The notes under the pieces were generated by a model. That model ran no database searches. It was not told the origin of the DNA and was given only the letters and a program-made list of their open reading frames with translations. 64,000 nucleotides of DNA. Source: Amycolatopsis camponoti. Lineage in GTDB: Bacteria > Actinomycetota > Actinomycetes > Mycobacteriales > Pseudonocardiaceae. The stretch is from NCBI RefSeq assembly GCF_902497555.1, contig NZ_CABVGP010000001.1, positions 2,460,501 through 2,524,500 of the forward strand, read 5' to 3'. A program made the position numbers and the translations under genes. Positions 8,254-17,169 of this stretch are shown piece by piece (positions within the stretch are counted from its first letter, which is position 1; the number at the start of each line of letters is the position of its first letter).

Positions 8254-9552
8254 ATGCTGACGATCCGGGGCGCCGATCGCATTCTCGTCAGTTCATCCAC
8301 AGAGGACAGTGGCGATCTCACGCTCGACGACGGTTCCCCGCTCGAGACGGCGCTCGACGCTTCCGGATGCGTGGTGACGCCGGGACTCGTGAACGCCCAC
8401 CACCACCTCCTGCAGAGCGCGTTCCGCACCCTGCCCGGAACGCGGGGAGTGCCGATGGCCCAGTGGCTCCCCGCGATGGCCGCCGCCTACGCGCGGGTGG
8501 GCCACGACCCGGAGGTCTACGCCGTCGCCGCCTCGGTGGGGGCCGCCGAAAGCCTGCTGTGCGGCGTCACGACCATCGCGGACCACCACCTGAACTGGCC
8601 GCACGGCGCCCCGATCGCCGACACGGTCGCTCTCGCGAAGGCGACGGCCGAGGCCGTCCGGTCCCTCGGCGCCCGGCTCGTCTTCGTGCGCGGCTCGGCG
8701 CGGGACGATCCCGAGTGGGCCGGCGAGTCCGCCGAAGCCATCGTGACCGCGCTCGTTCCCGGGGCCGCCGGCGGGATCTCGCCGGACGGCATGCTCCAGC
8801 TCGCGGTCGGCCCCGCCGGGGTCCATTCCGATACCCGCGAGACGTTCGCGGCGCTCGGCGCGGTCGCCGCCCGCCACGGCCTGCGCCGCCGGACCCAGGC
8901 CAACGAGCAGGTCGACACCGCGATCGCCCTCGAACGCTACGGGCGCAGGCCGCTCCAGCTCCTCGACGAATGGGGGTGGCTGGAACCGGACGTCACCGTG
9001 GCCCACCTGTGTGCCATCACGCCCGGGGAGATCCGCCTTCTCGCGCGGGCGGGGGTGAGCGCGACGCACGCGCCGGGGTGCGACGTCCCCATGGGATGGG
9101 GCGTCGCGCCGGTCGCCGCGCTGATCGACGCGGGCGTCGTCGTCGGCCTGGGGACGAGCGGCGGGGGCAGCAACGACGCCGGGCACCTGCTCGCCGACGC
9201 CCGGCTCGCCCTCCAGGTCTCGGGCCTGGTGGGGCCGCAGCTGCCCGCGCGCACCGTGCTCGGGATGGCCACGGCGGGTTCCGCCGCGGGGCTGGGACGA
9301 CCCGAGCTCGGGCACCTGGGTGCCGGGTCGGCGGGCGACTTGTGCGTGTGGGACGTTTCCGGCGTCGCCGACGCGGGCGTGCACGATCCGACAGCGGGAC
9401 TCCTGTGGGCCTCGCCCGGGCGGCGGCCGAAACACGTGGTCGTCGGCGGGCGCATCGTCGTGCGGGATCACCGGCTGGTCACGGCCGACGAGACGGACCT
9501 CGTGGCTCGGCTGCGCGAACGAATAGGGCGTGTCCGACCGGCGCCGGTGTGA
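8254..9552 (+). CDS. Amidohydrolase (8-oxoguanine deaminase/TrzN-like) with altered metal site
   Basis: A 432-residue protein of the TrzN/AtzA/8-oxoguanine-deaminase branch. The first metal motif is present (AHHH, H49-H51), as are the strand-6 histidine H251 (VAHLCAITPGE) and H272. Two canonical ligands are missing. Where family members have THLAE, this protein has TQANE, with Gln at 215 (the Glu at 218 is kept). Where they have GVDGSASND, it has GTSGGGSND, so the strand-8 aspartate is Ser302. The reading frame is otherwise intact and full length. It may have lost deaminase activity, use another mechanism or bind ligand without turnover. AAAGGG lies 6 bases ahead of the ATG. Confidence 0.82.
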   Translation: MLTIRGADRILVSSSTEDSGDLTLDDGSPLETALDASGCVVTPGLVNAHHHLLQSAFRTLPGTRGVPMAQWLPAMAAAYARVGHDPEVYAVAASVGAAESLLCGVTTIADHHLNWPHGAPIADTVALAKATAEAVRSLGARLVFVRGSARDDPEWAGESAEAIVTALVPGAAGGISPDGMLQLAVGPAGVHSDTRETFAALGAVAARHGLRRRTQANEQVDTAIALERYGRRPLQLLDEWGWLEPDVTVAHLCAITPGEIRLLARAGVSATHAPGCDVPMGWGVAPVAALIDAGVVVGLGTSGGGSNDAGHLLADARLALQVSGLVGPQLPARTVLGMATAGSAAGLGRPELGHLGAGSAGDLCVWDVSGVADAGVHDPTAGLLWASPGRRPKHVVVGGRIVVRDHRLVTADETDLVARLRERIGRVRPAPV

Positions 9553-9610
9553 CCGGTTCGTGTCCGAAATGTTCTTCCCCGCCCTTGCCTGCCGGTTATA
9601 GTCGCTGGCC

Positions 9611-9634
9611 AGGGCCCCGGAGTGCCGGGCCCTT
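9611..9634 (+). terminator. GC-rich hairpin between the catabolic locus and the flotillin operon
   Basis: AGGGCCC (9611-9617) pairs with GGGCCCT (9627-9633) and is followed by CCTTCCTT. It lies 60 bases past the amidohydrolase stop and 27 bases before the NfeD-like start, so it could end the first transcript or sit in the leader of the second. Confidence 0.4.
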
Positions 9635-9659
9635 CCTTGGGGGAAGGAAACGACGTCGG

Positions 9660-10235
9660 ATGAGCGGGTTCGTCACCGCGGCTTTGGCTTTTCCCGCCGT
9701 GCTCTTCAGCTTCCTGCTGATCGTCGTGATCGGCTACTGGGGGCTGGCCCTGCTCGGCGTCCTCGACATCGAAGACGGTGACATCGGGTTCTTCGGCGGG
9801 GTTCCGCTGCCCATCTCGCTGTCGCTGCTCGTCGCCTTCAGCTGGTTTCTCAGTCTCGTCGGGACCGTTCTCATCGACGGCCTGGGCACACCCTTGCGAG
9901 TCGGGCTCGGGGTGGGTGTTCTGCTGGTCGCTCTCGTGCTCGGGGCGCTCGGGACCCGGCTGGTCGTCGTGCCGTTGCGGCGCGTCTTCGCCGGGGTCGT
10001 GCCGAGCCGGCAGGACTTCGTCGGCCGGGTCGCCGTGGTGCGGACCTCGACCGTCACCGAGGACTTCGGGCAGGCCGAAGTGGCCGCCGCCGATGGGGCG
10101 TCGGCGATCATCTCCGTCCGGCTCGCCGGGGAAGGCAACCTCGGGATGGGCAGCCGCGTGGTCATCTACGACTACGACAGCGCGGGTGAGTTCTTCTGGG
10201 TCAGCCCCCTGGAACTCGAAGCAGAAAAGGACTGA
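9660..10235 (+). CDS. NfeD/YqiJ-like membrane protein with OB-fold tail
   Basis: A 191-residue membrane protein. Three hydrophobic segments lie at about residues 5-35, 50-75 and 80-105. A soluble C-terminal beta domain (about 115-185, from DFVGRVAVVRTST to VVIYDYDSAG) has the look of the OB fold found in NfeD and YqiJ proteins. Such proteins are encoded next to flotillins and are thought to act with them in membrane microdomains. The flotillin gene follows after only 3 bases, which supports a functional pair. GAAGGA precedes the ATG at a rather long 11-base spacing. Confidence 0.75.
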   Translation: MSGFVTAALAFPAVLFSFLLIVVIGYWGLALLGVLDIEDGDIGFFGGVPLPISLSLLVAFSWFLSLVGTVLIDGLGTPLRVGLGVGVLLVALVLGALGTRLVVVPLRRVFAGVVPSRQDFVGRVAVVRTSTVTEDFGQAEVAAADGASAIISVRLAGEGNLGMGSRVVIYDYDSAGEFFWVSPLELEAEKD

Positions 10236-10238
10236 CGC

Positions 10239-12248
10239 ATGGATGCCATCGGCCTGGGTGCCGGCGTGTTGATCGCCGTCGTGGTGCTGATCCTCCTGGT
10301 GCTGTTGTTCGTCGTGAGCCGGCTGTTCCGGAAGGTGCCGCAGGGCAAGGCGCTGATCATCTCCAAGGTGCGCAAGGTCGACGTCACCTTCACCGGCGCC
10401 GTCGTGCTGCCCGTGCTGCACAAGTCCGAGGTCATGGACATCTCGGTGAAGACGATCGACATCGAGCGCACCGGCCGGGAAGGCCTGATCTGCCGGGACA
10501 ACATCCGCGCCGACATCCGGATTTCGTTCTTCGTGCGGGTCAACAAGACGGCCGAGGACGTGGTGAAGGTCGCGCAGGCGATCGGCACCGAACGCGCGAG
10601 CGACCAGGGAACCCTGCAGGAGCTGTTCAGCGCGAAGTTCTCCGAGGCGTTGAAAACCGTCGGCAAGCAGCTCGACTTCGTCGACCTCTACACCAAGCGC
10701 AACGAGTTCCGCGACCAGATCATCCGCGTCATCGGCACCGACCTGAACGGGTACAGCCTCGAAGACGCGGCGATCGACTACCTCGAGCAGACGCCGATGA
10801 CCTCGCTCGACTCGGCGAACATCCTGGACGCGCAAGGTATTCGCAAGATCACCGAGCTGACGGCGATCGAGCACGTGCGCACCAACGAGTTCCGCCGCCA
10901 CGAAGAGAAAGAAATCACGCGCCAGAACGTGGACGCCCGCGAGGCGATCCTCGAACTGGAGCGGCGCCAGGCCGACGCGGAGATCAAGCAGCGTCGCGAA
11001 GTCGAGACCATGCGGGCGCGCGAAGAAGCGGAAACCCTCAAGGTGCAGGCCGAGGAGCGGCTCAAGTCGCAGGCCGCGCAGCTGCGCACCGACGAGCAGC
11101 TCGGCATCCAGCAGCAGAACCAGCAGCGTGAAATCGAGGTCGCCGGCAAGAACCGCGAACGCGTCATCGCCATCGAGTCCGAGCGGATCGAAAAGGACCG
11201 CCTGCTCGAAGTGATCGGCCGCGAGCGCGAGACCGAGCTTTCCCGGATCTCGAAGGACAAGGAACTCGAAACGGAGAAGCGGTCGATCGCCGAGGTGATC
11301 CGCGAACGGATCGCCGTCGAGAAGACCGTCGCGGAGCAGGAAGAGAACATCAAGAAGCTGCGCGTGGTCGAAGAGGCCCAGCGCACCCGCGAGGCCATCG
11401 TGATCCGCGCCGAAGCCGAAGCGCAGGAGAACCTGGTCAAGGGCATCAAGGCCGCCGAGGCGTCGGAGCAGGCCGCCAAGCACAAGGCGCGCGAGGAGCT
11501 GACCCTCGCCGAGGCGCGCCAGCAGGCCGCCGAGCTGGAGACGCGGGCCAAGATCCGGCTCGCCGAAGGCATCCAGGCCGAAGAGGCCGCCGCGGGTCTC
11601 GCCGCCGCGCAGGTCCGGGAGCGTGACGCGGTCGCGCTGGAGAAGGTCGGCCGCGCCGAGGCGATCGTCGAACGCGAGAAGGCGACCGTGGTCGCCGAGG
11701 CGCTGCGCGACAAGCTGAAGGGCGAGGCCGAGGGTCTCACCGAGAAGGCCGCCGCCTTGGCTGCCCTCGACAGCGCGAGCCGCGAGCACGAGGAGTACCG
11801 GCTGCGGCTGGAAGCGGAGAAGGAGATCCGGCTGGCCGCGCTCGACGTGCAGCGTGACGTCGCCGAGGCGCAGGCGACGGTGCTCAGCGTCGGGCTGGAG
11901 AAGGCCGACATCGACATCGTCGGCGGCGAGACCATGTTCTTCGACCGGATCGTCGGCTCGATCGGCCTCGGCAAGAGCGTCGACGGCTTCGTGCAGCACT
12001 CCGACGTCGTCCAGTCGCTCGCGCGGCCCTACCTCGACGGGTCGGCCAGCTTCACCGACGACCTCGCCAAGCTGATCGGCGCGGTGAGCACCGAAGACGT
12101 GAAGAACCTGACGCTGTCGGCTTTCCTGGCGAAGCAGCTGCAGGCCGGCGGGCCGGACAGCGACAAGCTCCGTGAGCTGATGACCACGGCGCAGCAGCTC
12201 GGCCTCGCCGAGACCTCGGTCGCCACCGTCGTCGCCGCGAAGCAGTGA
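10239..12248 (+). CDS. Flotillin-like SPFH/band-7 protein
   Basis: A 669-residue flotillin. One N-terminal membrane segment (about 5-27) is followed by the SPFH domain (about 30-210) and a long Glu/Lys/Ala/Arg-rich coiled coil (about 220-540) with repeated AEA-type heptads. The C-terminal region (about 545-669) is typical of the YqiK/flotillin group. It should form membrane-bound oligomeric scaffolds on the cytoplasmic face. It is part of a tight operon: 3 bases after the NfeD-like gene, and its TGA overlaps the GTG start of the giant ATPase gene. The strict coupling suggests that the flotillin and the ATPase are made in fixed ratio and may form one complex. Confidence 0.9.
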   Translation: MDAIGLGAGVLIAVVVLILLVLLFVVSRLFRKVPQGKALIISKVRKVDVTFTGAVVLPVLHKSEVMDISVKTIDIERTGREGLICRDNIRADIRISFFVRVNKTAEDVVKVAQAIGTERASDQGTLQELFSAKFSEALKTVGKQLDFVDLYTKRNEFRDQIIRVIGTDLNGYSLEDAAIDYLEQTPMTSLDSANILDAQGIRKITELTAIEHVRTNEFRRHEEKEITRQNVDAREAILELERRQADAEIKQRREVETMRAREEAETLKVQAEERLKSQAAQLRTDEQLGIQQQNQQREIEVAGKNRERVIAIESERIEKDRLLEVIGRERETELSRISKDKELETEKRSIAEVIRERIAVEKTVAEQEENIKKLRVVEEAQRTREAIVIRAEAEAQENLVKGIKAAEASEQAAKHKAREELTLAEARQQAAELETRAKIRLAEGIQAEEAAAGLAAAQVRERDAVALEKVGRAEAIVEREKATVVAEALRDKLKGEAEGLTEKAAALAALDSASREHEEYRLRLEAEKEIRLAALDVQRDVAEAQATVLSVGLEKADIDIVGGETMFFDRIVGSIGLGKSVDGFVQHSDVVQSLARPYLDGSASFTDDLAKLIGAVSTEDVKNLTLSAFLAKQLQAGGPDSDKLRELMTTAQQLGLAETSVATVVAAKQ

Positions 12249-15200
12249 CGGCGGCCGAAACGGAGCTGGACGCGGGCACGTATGACGTGCTCCGCGTCCG
12301 GCTGGCCGCCCAGGCCGCCGAGCTGGCGAAACGCGCGGACGAGCTCAACGCGCGCCGGCTCGAGGTCTTCGGCAGCGCGCAGCTCGCGCTGGTCGGCACC
12401 GAACGCATCCGCACCGCCAACAACTGCGTGCCCCGGGACATCGTCGCGGTCGACGGCCGGATGTTGTTCGGCTACAACGTCTTCATCGGGCTCAAGCCCG
12501 AGACGGCCGTCGATGACGTCTTTTCGCTGCAGCGCTTCAGCCACGACGAAAACGCGTTCCGGTTCGACGACGTGAGCGCGCAGGACCTGCCCGAGCTGCT
12601 GCGGGACGAGCAGTTCGGGCGGGACTTCGGCGAGCTGTACCGGTACTACCGCCAGGCGAAGCTGCTGCAGCTGCGCCGGCTGGACGGGAAGCTGCTCGCG
12701 GTGTTCCAGATCGGCCCGCGCACCGAAGACATCCGGGTGCTGCGGTGGGGCGTCGCGCCCGACGGCGCGGTGTCCTACCTGGACAACCGCGGTGAGCGTG
12801 ACCACGTCTTTCCGCCGTCGCACGATTTCGAGTGGGTCGAAACCACGCGCGAGGACCACGTCCTCGGCCGGCACCCGCACATCTCGATCGAGGACGAGGT
12901 GTTCGTCGAGACCGTCGGCGGCAACCTGACGGTCAAGGTCGAAAACAACACCGAGACCGGCGCCGGCGTCTACGCCGAGCCGGTCGACGAGCCGCTGCAG
13001 AGCCTCGCCGACGCCGAGGTCTCCTACGCCCGGATCGGCCCGCTGATCCTGCTGCGCATGCTGCCGTACAAGGAAACCACCTACCGCTACCTGGTCTTCA
13101 ACACGCGCACCCAGGACGTCGTGCGGCTCGACGGCATCGGGCAGGCGTGCCAGCGGCTCCCCGAGGACCACGGCATCATCTTCCCCGGCGGCTACTACCT
13201 CGACACCGGCGTCAGCAAGACGTTCGACACCACTGTGGACGGTCTCGAGTTCGAGCGCGTGATCCGCTCGCCCAACGGCGAGGACGTGCTGTACGTCTTC
13301 CACGCGCGAGCCGAGGGACGCTCGCTCCTGTTGCCGTACAACGTGATCCGCAAGGAGGTCGCCAACCCGATCCCGTGCCACGGGTACTCGCTGTTCGACG
13401 ACGGCACGATGATCCTGTTCCGCGCGCTGTCCGACGAACCGAGCCGCGTGCACCCGATGCAGGTGTGGCGGACGCCGTTCCAGTCGGACACCTACGCCGC
13501 GTCGCAGCCGGCCGGCACCGGGCCGCTGGAGCGGGTCGGGAACGCCGACCTCGTCCGCGGGATCTCGGACTGCCTGTCGATCACCAGGATGATCGGGGAC
13601 ATGGCGCCCTCGGCGGCGGTGTTCGAGGCGCTGATCACCGCGTGCGCCCGGGTCTTCGACCACTACCACTGGCTCGGCGAGACCGAGCTGGGTGACCTGC
13701 GCTCGCCGCTGTCCGACGTCCGCGTCACCGCCGAGCAGGTGCTGGACGAGTTCGAGACGGTCACCTCGCTGACCGCGCAGGCGGCCGAGGCCGTCGACAC
13801 CGCGGCGGCCGAGACCGCGTCGCTCGTGCGGCGGGTGCGGGGTGAGGCGCTCAACGCGGCGGACGCGTGGGTGCGGCGCCTGGCCGAGATGCACCGGGCG
13901 CGCGGGCGCCTGGTCACCGTGCGGGAGCTGCGGTACGCCGACACCGCCCGCGTGGACGAGCTGATCGCCGGGCTGGATCGCGAGTTCTCCGAGGCCGCGC
14001 AGCGGGCCGTGCGGTTCCTGCAGGGCGAGGAGGCGTTCACCGGCTACCACGCCGAAGTCGACGGGCTCATCGCGGCGGCGGGCGCGATCAAGACCGTCGC
14101 CGAGGCCGTCCCGGTCGCCGAACAGCTCGACGAGCAGTCCGCCGGCCTGGAGGTGCTCACCGACGTCGTGGGCGGGCTGGACATCGCCGACGCCGTCGTC
14201 CGGACGAAGATCCTGGAGCGCGTCGGCGAGGTGATCGGCGCGGTCAACCGGGCCCGGGCCACGCTCGACGCGCGCCGCAAGGAACTCCTGGAGACCGAGG
14301 GCCGGGCGGAGTTCGCGGCCGAGTTCGCGCTGCTCGCGCAGGCCATCACGGGCGGGCTCGCGGTCGCGGACACCCCGGAGCGCTGCGACGAGCAGCTGGG
14401 CCGGCTGCTGCTGCAGCTGGAGAACCTCGAATCGCGGTTCGGGGAGTTCGACGACTTCCTGACTTCGCTCGGGGAGAAGCGCACCGACGTCTACGAGGCG
14501 TTCTCCTCGCGCAAGCAGGCACTGCTCGACGAGCGGGCGCGCCGCGCGGACCGGCTGGTCGAATCGGCCGGGCGCATCCTCGGCAGCGTGACGCGCCGGG
14601 TCGGTTCGCTCGGCTCGGTCGACGAGATCAACACCTACTTCGCGGCTGATCCGATGGTCTCGAAGCTGCGCAGCGTCGTCGAAGACCTGCGTGCGCTCGG
14701 CGACCAGGTCCGCGCCGAAGAGCTCGAAGGCCGCGTGAAGGCCGCCCGCCAGGAGGCCGGCCGGGCCCTGCGCGACCGGCTGGACCTCTATGGCGACGGC
14801 GGCGAGACGATCCGCCTCGGCCGCCACACCTTCGCCGTCAACACCCAGGACATCGACCTGACACTGGTGCCGCACGAAGGCACGATGAAGTTCGCGATCA
14901 CCGGCACCGACTACCGGGCGCCGGTGCGCGACGCCGCGTTCGAGGCGACCCGGCCGTACTGGGACCAGCTGCTGGTCTCGGAGTCGCCGGAGGTCTACCG
15001 GGCCGAGTACCTCGCGACGTCGATCCTCGCCGAACGACCGGCGGCCGAGCTGGTCGAAGCCGACCTCCTGGAAGTCGTGCGGCGCGTGGCGGGGGAGCGG
15101 TACGACGAGGGGTACGCGCGCGGGGTGCACGACCACGACGCCGCCGCGATCCTGGCGGCCCTGCTGCGCCTGCGGTCCGCCGCCGGCCTGTTGCGCTACC

Positions 15201-17110
15201 CGCCCGCGGCCCGTGCGGCGGCTCAGCTGTTCTGGGCCTTCGGCGCCGACGACCGGACCAAGGGCGCGTGGACGACGCGGGCAGCGTCGCTCGCGCGGGT
15301 GCGGGAGGCGTTCGGCGACACTCCCGCGCTGGACCAGCTGGCGCGGGAACTCGGGGACGCCATCACGGCGTTCACCAACGGCCTCGGGCTCGAGGCCGAG
15401 TTCGCCGGGGAGTACCTGGTCGAGGAGCTGGCCGTCGCCCCGCCCGGGTTCGTCACCAGCGGTGGCGCGCGGGCGGTGCTGGACAAGTTCCGGCTCGACC
15501 GGCGCAGCTTCGCCGAAGACCTGGGTTCGCTCGACGACCTGGCGGACCGGTACCAGCTCGCCGACGCGTGGCTTCGGTCCTTTGTGGACTCGGTCGGGCT
15601 GCCGGCCGAGGAGCTGCCCGAGGCCGTCGCGATCGAACTGTGCGAACTCCCGCGGTACGACTCGTCGGCGACGCTGACGACCACTGTGGACGGTCTGCTC
15701 GGCGCGCACCCGCGGATCACCGGGCGGTCGGTGACGCTGCGGCTGGACGAGGTGCTGGCCCGGACGCACCGGTTCCGCCGTGACCGCGTGCCGGGGTTCC
15801 GCGCCTACCAGCGGCTGCGCAACGAGCTCGTCGCGGCCGAACGCGACCGGCTCCGGCTGGCCGAGTACCAGCCGAAGGTGATGAGCGCCTTCGTGCGCAA
15901 CCGGCTGCTCGACGAGGTCTACCTGCCGCTGATCGGCGACAACCTGGCCAAGCAGCTCGGCGCGACCGGGGACGCCAGGCGCACCGACCAGTCCGGCCTG
16001 CTCCTGCTGATTTCGCCGCCGGGGTACGGCAAGACGACGCTCATGGAGTACGTCGCCAGCCGCCTCGGACTGGTCTTCGTGAAGGTCAACGGGCCGGCGC
16101 TGGGCCACGACGTCACCTCGGTGGATCCCGCGGACGCGCCCAACGCGACCGCGCGGCAGGAGGTCGAAAAGATTTCCTTCGCGCTGGAACAGGGCAACAA
16201 CGTGCTGCTGTACCTCGACGACATCCAGCACACGTCGCCGGAGCTGCTGCAGAAGTTCATCTCCCTGTGCGACGCGCAGCGGCGGATGGAAGGCGTGTGG
16301 GAGGGCCGCACGCGGACCTACGACCTGCGCGGCAAGCGGTTCGCGGTGTGCATGGCCGGCAACCCGTACACCGAGCAGGGCAAGCGGTTCCGCATCCCCG
16401 ACATGCTCGCCAACCGCGCGGACGTGTGGAACCTCGGCGACGTACTGTCCGGCAAGGAAGACCTCTTCGCGCTGAGCTACGTCGAGAACTCGCTGACGTC
16501 GAACCCCGTGCTGGCCCCGCTCGTCTCGCGGGAGCGGTCCGATGTGGACGTCCTGGTGCGGATGGCGCGCGGCGACGGTTCCGTGCGCGCCGACCAGCTT
16601 TCGCAGGCGTATTCGGCGACGGAGCTGGAGCAGATCCTCGCGGTGCTCTGGAAGCTCCTGCGGGTGCAGCGGACCGTGCTGGCGAACAACCAGGCCTACA
16701 TCGCCTCGGCGGCGCAGGCGGACGCGTCACGCACGGAACCGCCGTTCCAGCTGCAGGGTTCGTACCGGAACATGACCAAGCTGGCCGAGCGGATCGTGCC
16801 CGCGCTGAACGACGCGGAACTCGAGGCCCTGATCGACGACCACTACGCGGGCGAGGCGCAGACGCTGACTTCGGGCGCCGAAGCCAACCTGCTCAAGCTG
16901 GCCGAGCTGCGGGGACGCCTGTCCGAAGAGCAGGCCCGGCGGTGGGCCGACGTCAAGGCCGCGTACCTGCGGGCGCAGGCGCTGGGCGGCGGCGGCGAGG
17001 ATCCGATGAGCCGCGCGGTCGGCGCGGTGGGCCTGCTGGCCGACCGGGTGGGCGCGGTCGAAACCGCCATCGGACGTGCGGCGCAACGGCTGGTGCGTGA
17101 AGAAGCGTGA
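12245..17110 (+). CDS. Giant AAA ATPase, 'DNA repair ATPase' type
   Basis: A 1621-residue protein. Residues 1 to about 420 form a beta-rich N-terminal domain, about 480-900 are helical with long coiled-coil stretches, and a AAA module lies near the C terminus. The module has Walker A PPGYGKTT at 1258-1265, Walker B with LDD at 1324-1326, and a later sensor-like segment around AGNPYTEQGKRFRIPD. It resembles proteins annotated 'DNA repair ATPase', but DNA repair is not shown by anything here. The GTG start overlaps the flotillin stop as GTGA. The association with NfeD and flotillin suggests a membrane-stress or membrane-remodelling role. A terminator closes the operon at 17126-17165. Confidence 0.85.
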   Translation: MTAAETELDAGTYDVLRVRLAAQAAELAKRADELNARRLEVFGSAQLALVGTERIRTANNCVPRDIVAVDGRMLFGYNVFIGLKPETAVDDVFSLQRFSHDENAFRFDDVSAQDLPELLRDEQFGRDFGELYRYYRQAKLLQLRRLDGKLLAVFQIGPRTEDIRVLRWGVAPDGAVSYLDNRGERDHVFPPSHDFEWVETTREDHVLGRHPHISIEDEVFVETVGGNLTVKVENNTETGAGVYAEPVDEPLQSLADAEVSYARIGPLILLRMLPYKETTYRYLVFNTRTQDVVRLDGIGQACQRLPEDHGIIFPGGYYLDTGVSKTFDTTVDGLEFERVIRSPNGEDVLYVFHARAEGRSLLLPYNVIRKEVANPIPCHGYSLFDDGTMILFRALSDEPSRVHPMQVWRTPFQSDTYAASQPAGTGPLERVGNADLVRGISDCLSITRMIGDMAPSAAVFEALITACARVFDHYHWLGETELGDLRSPLSDVRVTAEQVLDEFETVTSLTAQAAEAVDTAAAETASLVRRVRGEALNAADAWVRRLAEMHRARGRLVTVRELRYADTARVDELIAGLDREFSEAAQRAVRFLQGEEAFTGYHAEVDGLIAAAGAIKTVAEAVPVAEQLDEQSAGLEVLTDVVGGLDIADAVVRTKILERVGEVIGAVNRARATLDARRKELLETEGRAEFAAEFALLAQAITGGLAVADTPERCDEQLGRLLLQLENLESRFGEFDDFLTSLGEKRTDVYEAFSSRKQALLDERARRADRLVESAGRILGSVTRRVGSLGSVDEINTYFAADPMVSKLRSVVEDLRALGDQVRAEELEGRVKAARQEAGRALRDRLDLYGDGGETIRLGRHTFAVNTQDIDLTLVPHEGTMKFAITGTDYRAPVRDAAFEATRPYWDQLLVSESPEVYRAEYLATSILAERPAAELVEADLLEVVRRVAGERYDEGYARGVHDHDAAAILAALLRLRSAAGLLRYPPAARAAAQLFWAFGADDRTKGAWTTRAASLARVREAFGDTPALDQLARELGDAITAFTNGLGLEAEFAGEYLVEELAVAPPGFVTSGGARAVLDKFRLDRRSFAEDLGSLDDLADRYQLADAWLRSFVDSVGLPAEELPEAVAIELCELPRYDSSATLTTTVDGLLGAHPRITGRSVTLRLDEVLARTHRFRRDRVPGFRAYQRLRNELVAAERDRLRLAEYQPKVMSAFVRNRLLDEVYLPLIGDNLAKQLGATGDARRTDQSGLLLLISPPGYGKTTLMEYVASRLGLVFVKVNGPALGHDVTSVDPADAPNATARQEVEKISFALEQGNNVLLYLDDIQHTSPELLQKFISLCDAQRRMEGVWEGRTRTYDLRGKRFAVCMAGNPYTEQGKRFRIPDMLANRADVWNLGDVLSGKEDLFALSYVENSLTSNPVLAPLVSRERSDVDVLVRMARGDGSVRADQLSQAYSATELEQILAVLWKLLRVQRTVLANNQAYIASAAQADASRTEPPFQLQGSYRNMTKLAERIVPALNDAELEALIDDHYAGEAQTLTSGAEANLLKLAELRGRLSEEQARRWADVKAAYLRAQALGGGGEDPMSRAVGAVGLLADRVGAVETAIGRAAQRLVREEA

Positions 17111-17125
17111 TCGCTTCGACGCCGA

Positions 17126-17165
17126 TCGTGGGTCCTCCTCGGTCGCGTCCGAAGAGGACCCACGA
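17126..17165. terminator. Bidirectional hairpin terminator
   Basis: A perfect 12-bp stem (TCGTGGGTCCTC at 17126-17137 and GAGGACCCACGA at 17154-17165) with a 16-base loop lies between the convergent ATPase and sigma-partner genes and can end transcripts from both sides. Confidence 0.75.
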
Positions 17166-17169
17166 GACC

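Noticed and set aside
12029..16231. A 1400-codon open frame on the minus strand opposite the giant ATPase gene
   Set aside because: It is antisense to a gene with clear AAA motifs, has no domain resemblance, and such long shadow frames are common in high-GC DNA.
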